Below are positions 43,616 through 49,209 of a stretch of DNA of 49,209 bases, piece after piece. The stretch spans positions 1-49,209 of the forward strand of contig SHVY01000022.1 in the NCBI GenBank assembly GCA_009694045.1. Reading direction: 5' to 3'. The stretch is from Alphaproteobacteria bacterium (GTDB lineage Bacteria; Pseudomonadota; Alphaproteobacteria; SP197). A model generated the notes under the pieces. The model saw only the letters and a program-made list of their open reading frames with translations, was not told the DNA's origin and ran no database searches. Every line of letters begins with the position of its first letter. Position 1 is the first letter of the stretch. The translations under genes were made by a program, and so were the position numbers.

Positions 43616-43984
43616 CTACAGCACCTCCGGCGCCAGGCTGACGATCTTCATGAACTTCTTGGCCCGCAGCTCCCGGGTGACTGGGCCGAAGATGCGGGTG
43701 CCAATGGGCTCGCCCTGCTTGCTGATCAAGACCGCCGCATTGTGATCGAAACGGATCGCGCTGCCGTCGGGACGGCGCACTTCCTTGGCCGTGCGCACCA
43801 CGACCGCGCGCAGGACCTCGCCCTTCTTCACCTTGCCGCGGGGAATTGCCTCCTTCACGGAGACCACGATCACGTCGCCGATCGTCGCCGAGACGCGCTT
43901 CGACCCGCCCAGCACCTTGATGCATTGAACCCGGCGCGCGCCGGAATTATCGGCGACGTCGAGATTGGTGTGCATCTGGATCAT
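43616..43984 (-). CDS. rplN: 50S ribosomal protein L14
   Basis: Large-subunit protein L14, 122 residues: [60 protein letters not shown] and [20 protein letters not shown]. First gene of the spc operon order. Confidence 0.98.
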   Translation of the reverse strand: MIQMHTNLDVADNSGARRVQCIKVLGGSKRVSATIGDVIVVSVKEAIPRGKVKKGEVLRAVVVRTAKEVRRPDGSAIRFDHNAAVLISKQGEPIGTRIFGPVTRELRAKKFMKIVSLAPEVL

Positions 43985-44014
43985 GGTTTCGCTTCCCTAT
44001 CGACCGCGGCCCGC

Positions 44015-44248
44015 CTAACCGGCGACCACGACTTCCCAATGCTTGGACTTGGAGAACGGGCGGCTCTCGCGGATCACCACCTCGTCGCCGATCTTGCAGC
44101 CGTTCGCCTCGTCGTGGGCCGCGAAGTTCTTCGAGCGGCGGATGAACTTCTTGTAGAGCGGGTGCATGAGCCGGCGTTCGACGTTCACGACGACCGTCTT
44201 GTTGCCCGACTTGCTCACCACGCGACCCTGCAGCGTACGTTTCGGCAT
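44015..44248 (-). CDS. rpsQ: 30S ribosomal protein S17
   Basis: Small-subunit protein S17, 77 residues: [58 protein letters not shown]. Last gene of the S10 operon order. Confidence 0.98.
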   Translation of the reverse strand: MPKRTLQGRVVSKSGNKTVVVNVERRLMHPLYKKFIRRSKNFAAHDEANGCKIGDEVVIRESRPFSKSKHWEVVVAG

Positions 44249-44264
44249 TACCTTGTCCCCTGCC

Positions 44265-44459
44265 CTACTTCGCCGCCGACCGTTCGGTCAGCGAGGTCTT
44301 GATCCGGGCGATGTCGCGCCGAACCTGGCGGACACGCGCCGTGTTCTCGAGCTGACCCGTCGCGCGCTGGAAGCGCAGATTGAACTGCTCCTTCTTCAGC
44401 GTCGAAAGCTCGTCCTTGAGCTGGTCGGGCGTCTTCGCCCGTGTTTCGCCGATCTTCAC
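44265..44459 (-). CDS. rpmC: 50S ribosomal protein L29
   Basis: Exit-tunnel protein L29, 64 residues: [57 protein letters not shown]. It starts at GTG 44459, set by GGGAG about seven bases upstream; there is no ATG at the proper place, and the upstream part of the frame lies in rplP. Confidence 0.96.
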   Translation of the reverse strand: MKIGETRAKTPDQLKDELSTLKKEQFNLRFQRATGQLENTARVRQVRRDIARIKTSLTERSAAK

Positions 44460-44470
44460 CGCAAGTCTCC

Positions 44471-44881
44471 CTAGTGCAGCCGTGCCACCACGCGGCACGC
44501 CATCGGCAGCTTGGCGGCGCCCAGACGGAACGCCTCTCGCGCCAAGTCCTCGTTCACCCCATCCACCTCGAACATGATGCGGCCGGGGTGAATGCGGCAC
44601 ATCCAGTACTCTGGGGTACCCTTGCCCTTACCCATCCGGACTTCGGCCGGCTTGGTCGAGACCGGCACGTCCGGAAAGCAGGTGACCCAGACCCGGCCCG
44701 CGCGCTTCAGATGCCGCGTGATCGCCCGCCGCGCCGCCTCGATCTGGCGCGCGGTGAGCCGCGCTGGGGCCACCGACTTGAGCCCGAAGGAGCCGAAATT
44801 GAGCTGGGTGTAGCCCTTGGAATTGCCATGGACCCGGCCCTTGAACTGCTTGCGGTACTTGGTCCGCTTGGGGGAAAGCAT
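44471..44881 (-). CDS. rplP: 50S ribosomal protein L16
   Basis: L16, 136 residues, at the A-site side of the peptidyl transferase centre: [60 protein letters not shown], ending with ARLH. Confidence 0.98.
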   Translation of the reverse strand: MLSPKRTKYRKQFKGRVHGNSKGYTQLNFGSFGLKSVAPARLTARQIEAARRAITRHLKRAGRVWVTCFPDVPVSTKPAEVRMGKGKGTPEYWMCRIHPGRIMFEVDGVNEDLAREAFRLGAAKLPMACRVVARLH

Positions 44882-44893
44882 GATCGATCGTCC

Positions 44894-45577
44894 TCAGCTC
44901 CGCGACGGGCCTTGCTGTTCGTGACTGCGCTTATCCTGGGCCATCGGGTCATGGGCCAGGATGTCGCCCTTGTACACCCACACCTTCACGCCGCAAGCGC
45001 CATAAGCCGTGGCCGCCGTCGCCCGGCCGAAATCCACGTCGGCTCGCAGCGTGTGCAACGGCACGCGACCCTCGCGGTACCACTCGGTCCGCGCGATCTC
45101 GGCTCCCGCCAATCGCCCACCGCAGCTGATCCGGATGCCTTGCGCGCCAAGCCGCATGGCGGACTGAACCGCGCGCTTCATGGCGCGACGGAAGGCGATG
45201 CGCCGCTCAAGCTGCTGCGCGATGTTCTCGGCGACAAGCTGCGCGTCGACCTCGGGCTTGCGGATCTCGACGATGTTCAGCGTCACCTCGGCGCCGGTCA
45301 TCTTGTTGAGGTCCGCCTTGAGCTTCTCGATGTCGGCGCCACGCTTGCCGATCACCACGCCCGGACGGGCGCTGTGGATCGTGATCCGCGCCCGCTTGGC
45401 CGGACGTTCGATCACCACCCGCGCGACGCCGGCCTGGGCCAGCCGCTTATGCAGGAATTCCCGGAGCCGAAGATCCTCGTGCAGCAGGCGCGCATAGTCC
45501 TTCGACGCGAACCAGCGCGAATCCCAGGTCCGATTGATGCCGAGCCGAAGCCCGATTGGGTTGACCTTCTGCCCCAT
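44894..45577 (-). CDS. rpsC: 30S ribosomal protein S3
   Basis: S3, 227 residues, at the mRNA entry site: [22 protein letters not shown] domain with [20 protein letters not shown], and [23 protein letters not shown] 45577 overlaps the rplV stop by one base (TGATG); a TTG just before it is ignored. Confidence 0.98.
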   Translation of the reverse strand: MGQKVNPIGLRLGINRTWDSRWFASKDYARLLHEDLRLREFLHKRLAQAGVARVVIERPAKRARITIHSARPGVVIGKRGADIEKLKADLNKMTGAEVTLNIVEIRKPEVDAQLVAENIAQQLERRIAFRRAMKRAVQSAMRLGAQGIRISCGGRLAGAEIARTEWYREGRVPLHTLRADVDFGRATAATAYGACGVKVWVYKGDILAHDPMAQDKRSHEQQGPSRS

Positions 45578-45957
45578 CAAGCACTCTCCTCGACTTGGCG
45601 AACAACAACCGTGAGGTTGCTGAACGGCTTCTTCAACGGATGTCCCCGCCCGCGCGCCTGGGGCCGAAAGCGACGGAGCACGAGGCCCTGTCCGACGGTC
45701 GCCGCGGCGACGATCAGACGGTCGACGTCGAGGTTGTGGTTGTTCTCGGCGTTGGCGATTGCGGATTGCAGCGCCTTGCGGACGTCCTGGGCGCAGCGGC
45801 GCTTGGCAAACTTGAGTTCGGCCAAGGCCTTCGCGACCTTGAGGCCACGGATCGACTCCGCCACCAGATTCAGCTTCTGCGGGCTGACGCGGATCGCGTG
45901 CAGCACCGCCTTCGCCTCGGTGTCGCTCAGGGAGCGTTCTTTCGCCTTCTTGCTCAT
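45577..45957 (-). CDS. rplV: 50S ribosomal protein L22
   Basis: L22, 126 residues, lining the exit tunnel: [40 protein letters not shown], and the tunnel loop [23 protein letters not shown] 45957 is chosen; the frame upstream lies inside rpsS. Confidence 0.98.
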   Translation of the reverse strand: MSKKAKERSLSDTEAKAVLHAIRVSPQKLNLVAESIRGLKVAKALAELKFAKRRCAQDVRKALQSAIANAENNHNLDVDRLIVAAATVGQGLVLRRFRPQARGRGHPLKKPFSNLTVVVRQVEESA

Positions 45958-45959
45958 GC

Positions 45960-46238
45960 CTAGGCCCGCTTCGCCTTCTTGTCGCCGGAGTGACCGTGGA
46001 ACGTCCGGGTCGGCGAGAACTCGCCGAACTTGTGCCCGACCATGTTCTCGTTCACCAACACCGGCATGAACTTGTGCCCGTTGTAGACTCCGAACGTCAG
46101 GCCGACGAACTGAGGCAGGATCGTCGAGCGGCGCGACCAGGTCTTGATGACCTCCTTGCGCTGCGACGCCCGTGCCGTCTCCGCCTTCTTCAGGAGGTAG
46201 CCGTCGACGAACGGGCCTTTCCAAACCGAACGCGCCAA
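45960..46238 (-). CDS. rpsS: 30S ribosomal protein S19
   Basis: S19, 92 residues: [60 protein letters not shown]. The only start that gives the family N-terminus is TTG 46238, with GGAGG seven bases upstream. Confidence 0.97.
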   Translation of the reverse strand: MARSVWKGPFVDGYLLKKAETARASQRKEVIKTWSRRSTILPQFVGLTFGVYNGHKFMPVLVNENMVGHKFGEFSPTRTFHGHSGDKKAKRA

Positions 46239-46252
46239 TGCCTGTCCTCCGC

Positions 46253-47089
46253 TTACGCCTGCTTGCGCCGACGGCGGCTGACCACGATCAGCCGGTCGGT
46301 GCGTTTGTTGCGACGGGTCTTGCTGCCCTTCGTGCCCTTGCCCCAGGGGGTGACGGGGTGACGGCCACCGGACGTGCGCCCCTCGCCACCACCATGGGGG
46401 TGATCGACCGGGTTCATGGCGACACCGCGCACGCTCGGCCGGCGACCCTTCCACCGTGACCGGCCCGCCTTGCCGATCTTGACGTTCTGGTGATCGGGAT
46501 TGGAAACCGCACCGATCGTCGCCATGCATTCGCCGCGCACCAGACGCTGTTCGCCGGAGCCCAGGCGAAGAATGGCGTAGCCCGCATCCTTGCCGACGAG
46601 CTGGACATAGGTGCCGGCCGAACGGGCGAGCTGGCCGCCCTTCCCCTGGGTCATCTCGACGTTGTGGACGATCGTGCCCACGGGAATGTTGCGCAGCGGC
46701 ATGGCATTGCCCGGCTTGATATCGACCCGATCGCCGGCAACGACCGCATCGCCGGCCGCCAGACGCTGCGGCGCCAGGATGTAGGCGAGCTCACCGTCGC
46801 CGTACTCGATCAGGGCGATGAAGGCCGAACGGTTCGGGTCGTACTCCAGATGCTTGACCGTGCCGGCGACATCGAACTTCCGCCGCTTGAAATCCACGGT
46901 CCGGTATAGCTTCTTGTGACCGCCGCCCTTGAGGTAGCTGGTGATGCGGCCGTTGTTGTTGCGCCCGCCGGATTTCGTGAGCCCGTGGGTCAGCGCCTTC
47001 ACCGGCCGGCCCTTGTAGAGCTCGGACCGGTCGATCAGGACCGTGCCCCGTAGGCTGGGGGTGGTCGGGTTGAAACTCTTGAGCGGCAT
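46253..47089 (-). CDS. rplB: 50S ribosomal protein L2
   Basis: L2, 278 residues, needed for peptidyl transfer: [40 protein letters not shown], and the conserved [20 protein letters not shown] with its functional histidine. Confidence 0.99.
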   Translation of the reverse strand: MPLKSFNPTTPSLRGTVLIDRSELYKGRPVKALTHGLTKSGGRNNNGRITSYLKGGGHKKLYRTVDFKRRKFDVAGTVKHLEYDPNRSAFIALIEYGDGELAYILAPQRLAAGDAVVAGDRVDIKPGNAMPLRNIPVGTIVHNVEMTQGKGGQLARSAGTYVQLVGKDAGYAILRLGSGEQRLVRGECMATIGAVSNPDHQNVKIGKAGRSRWKGRRPSVRGVAMNPVDHPHGGGEGRTSGGRHPVTPWGKGTKGSKTRRNKRTDRLIVVSRRRRKQA

Positions 47090-47092
47090 GCC

Positions 47093-47386
47093 CTAGACCC
47101 CCGTGGTGATATCGATCGTCTGGCCTTCCGCCAGGGACACGATCGCTTTCTTCACGTCGGAGCGCTGCCCCAACCGTCCGCGGAAACGCTTGACCTTGCC
47201 CTTGGCCCAGATAGTGTTCACCGCCTTGACCTTGACGCCGAAGAGAACCTCGACCGCGGCCTTAATCTGCGGCTTGGTCGCGTCGGGCGCTACCCGGAAC
47301 GTGACCTGGCCGTGCTCGGAACCCTGGGTCGATTTCTCGGTCACGACCGGGCGCATGATGATGTCGTAGGCCTCTACCCGATTCAT
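47093..47386 (-). CDS. rplW: 50S ribosomal protein L23
   Basis: L23, 97 residues, docking site for SRP and trigger factor at the tunnel exit: [43 protein letters not shown] 47386 overlaps the rplD TGA (ATGA). Confidence 0.98.
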   Translation of the reverse strand: MNRVEAYDIIMRPVVTEKSTQGSEHGQVTFRVAPDATKPQIKAAVEVLFGVKVKAVNTIWAKGKVKRFRGRLGQRSDVKKAIVSLAEGQTIDITTGV

Positions 47387-48003
47387 TTCAGCCGTGCCTC
47401 CAGATGCTCGACCGCGCGCCGAGTGAGTACTAGCGTGCCGCAACGCAGGATGTCGTAGACGTTGGCACCATCCGCCGACAGCACGTCGACATCTCGCAGG
47501 TTGGCGGCCGCGCGTACGAAGTTACCGTCGAAGTCGGCGCCATCGATGACCAGGGGTTTGCGCCAGCCTAAAGCGTCCAGGCGCCGCCGAAGCTCCTTGG
47601 TCTTGGGGACCGACAGGATCGCCTGATCCAGCACGACGAGGGTCCCGTCCGACACCTTGGCCGAGAGTGCCGTCTTGAGGGCGAGCTTGCGAACCTTCTT
47701 CGGTAGGCCGGTCGCGTGCGAGCGCACCACCGGTCCATGGGCGACATAACCGCCGCGGAAGAGGTTGGCCTTCTTGTGGCCATGCCGGGCGCGCCCGGTC
47801 CCCTTCTGCTTGTAGATCTTCCGACCCGAACCGTTGACCTCGTTGATGCTCTTCGTCTTGTGATTTCCACCCCGGCGCTTGGCCAGCTGCCAGACCACCA
47901 TGCGGTGCAGGATGTCGTGGCGTGCGGGCAGGCCGAAGACCTCGTCGGCGAGCTCCACGCTGCCGACGGCCTGGTTGTCGAGCGACGTGACGTCGATTTT
48001 CAT
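47383..48003 (-). CDS. rplD: 50S ribosomal protein L4
   Basis: L4, 206 residues: [20 protein letters not shown], the loop [20 protein letters not shown] with [20 protein letters not shown], and [13 protein letters not shown]. Start and stop each overlap a neighbour in ATGA fashion. Confidence 0.98.
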   Translation of the reverse strand: MKIDVTSLDNQAVGSVELADEVFGLPARHDILHRMVVWQLAKRRGGNHKTKSINEVNGSGRKIYKQKGTGRARHGHKKANLFRGGYVAHGPVVRSHATGLPKKVRKLALKTALSAKVSDGTLVVLDQAILSVPKTKELRRRLDALGWRKPLVIDGADFDGNFVRAAANLRDVDVLSADGANVYDILRCGTLVLTRRAVEHLEARLK

Positions 48004-48692
48004 GCCGCCCCTCCATCCGCCGCCACCAGCGCCGCCGGGTAGGGCAGGCCCTCGTGACGCTTCGCCTTGACCGCGTCCTTGACCAGCACGACCGCACCGG
48101 CGGCACCCGGAACCGCGCCACGCACCATGATGACGCCGCGCGCCGTATCGACGGCCTCGATCCGCAGGTTCTGCACCGTGATCCGCGCGTCGCCGTAGTG
48201 ACCCGCCATCTTCTTGTTCTTGAACACCTTGCCAGGATCCTGGCGTTGCCCGGTGGAGCCGTGACTGCGGTGCGAAATCGAGACGCCGTGGCTCGCCCGC
48301 AATCCGTGGAAGTTGTGACGCTTCATCACGCCCGCGAATCCCTTGCCCTTGCTGGTGCTGGTTACGTCGACGTACTGGCCCGGCACGAAGTGCGCGACGC
48401 TGACCGCCGCGCCGACGTCGAGCAGGGCGTCGGCGGCAACCCGGAATTCGCGGAGCATCCGCTTCGGCTCCACCTTGGCCTTGGCAAAGTAACCGCGCAT
48501 CGGCTTCGACACGTTCTTGACCTTGGCCTTGCCGATGCCGAGCTGCACCGCGTCGTAACCATGCTCGGCCACGGTCCGCCGCCCGACGACCTGACAGGCG
48601 TCGACCTTCAGCACCGTCACGGGGACGTGCGATCCCACATCGGTGAAGATGCGGGACATGCCGACTTTCTCGGCGATCATTCCGGTTCGCAT
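48000..48692 (-). CDS. rplC: 50S ribosomal protein L3
   Basis: L3, 230 residues: [40 protein letters not shown] with the conserved [20 protein letters not shown] loop, and [24 protein letters not shown] overlap with rplD. Confidence 0.98.
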   Translation of the reverse strand: MRTGMIAEKVGMSRIFTDVGSHVPVTVLKVDACQVVGRRTVAEHGYDAVQLGIGKAKVKNVSKPMRGYFAKAKVEPKRMLREFRVAADALLDVGAAVSVAHFVPGQYVDVTSTSKGKGFAGVMKRHNFHGLRASHGVSISHRSHGSTGQRQDPGKVFKNKKMAGHYGDARITVQNLRIEAVDTARGVIMVRGAVPGAAGAVVLVKDAVKAKRHEGLPYPAALVAADGGAA

Positions 48693-48703
48693 CGCGCGGC
48701 CCC

Positions 48704-49012
48704 TTACAGCTTGATCTCGACGTCGACGCCGGCGGCGAGGTCGAGCTTCATTAAGGCGTCGACCGTCTGCGGCGTGGGGTCGATGATGTCGAGCAGCCGC
48801 TTGTGCGTGCGTATCTCGAACTGCTCGCGCGACTTCTTGTCCACGTGCGGTCCGCGAAGCACGGTGAAACGCTCGATGCGGGTCGGCAGCGGAATGGGGC
48901 CGCGAACCTGCGCGCCAGTGCGTTTGGCCGTGCTCACGATCTCGCCGGTCGATTGGTCGAGAAGGCGGTGATCGAACGCCTTAAGCCTGATCCGGATGTT
49001 CTGGCCCGCCAT
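48704..49012 (-). CDS. rpsJ: 30S ribosomal protein S10
   Basis: S10 (NusE), 102 residues: [40 protein letters not shown] and [20 protein letters not shown]. It also acts in NusA/B/G antitermination. It follows tuf after 47 nt without a terminator. Confidence 0.99.
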   Translation of the reverse strand: MAGQNIRIRLKAFDHRLLDQSTGEIVSTAKRTGAQVRGPIPLPTRIERFTVLRGPHVDKKSREQFEIRTHKRLLDIIDPTPQTVDALMKLDLAAGVDVEIKL

Positions 49013-49059
49013 CGCTAGTCCCCTATCTCTCTCTCGTCTCGCTCGCGGGCCTTGGTCGG

Positions 49060-49209
<150 letters not shown>

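Overview
The window is high-GC DNA from an alphaproteobacterium, most like a Rhodospirillales-type lineage (inference). The evidence is gene order and content: pcm-tolC-popZ-valS in a row, an alphaproteobacterial PopZ homologue, adk directly after secY with an S10-spc-alpha ribosomal cluster, a rarA-crcB-rluC group, and TTAA-N7-TTAA boxes of the CtrA type. Two tRNA genes (Cys, Asn) carry encoded CCA ends. I see no CRISPR array, prophage, plasmid origin, complete insertion sequence or recognisable defence system.

Layout. 1-210: edge of an unrecognised minus-strand gene. 430-503: tRNA-Cys. 586-6052: repair methyltransferase, TolC-type efflux protein, PopZ, ValS. 6255-9004: VOC protein, glutathione transferase, tRNA-Asn with terminator, PLP decarboxylase. 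9052-11136: Sel1 protein, YajQ, and a methyltransferase broken at two poly-C runs. 11188-14419: class IV aminotransferase, MBL-fold hydrolase and class III aminotransferase in one unit. 14423-15094: two copies of a small palindromic repeat, a 58-residue ORF and a strong hairpin terminator. 15095-20251: polyphosphate island (broken CYTH-CHAD gene, SixA, Ppk1, Ppx). 20248-25206: transaminase, cupin, and two adjacent histidine kinase genes, both frameshifted. 25303-27873: CysK, AlaX editing protein and rhodanese. 27907-29650: decayed adenylate cyclase-TPR gene. 29774-35134: MipA-type porin, GNAT, medium-chain reductase, RluC/D, CrcB, RarA. 35199-49209: rplQ back through rpsJ to tuf, all on the minus strand.

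Themes. (1) Housekeeping genes are intact, while damage is concentrated in signalling and accessory genes: HK, RR-HK, cyclase, CYTH-CHAD and the small methyltransferase. Most breaks are explained by one missing base with reading otherwise preserved, which looks recent. (2) A family of about 121-124 bp elements with CTAG ends and two internal hairpins occurs three times. Two copies sit exactly on TAG stop codons, including that of rpoA; the third abuts an aminotransferase start. This resembles a MITE mobilised by a CTAG-targeting transposase such as the IS630 family. These are the most novel-looking signals. (3) The alpha operon has its own near-consensus sigma-70 promoter touching the adk stop codon.
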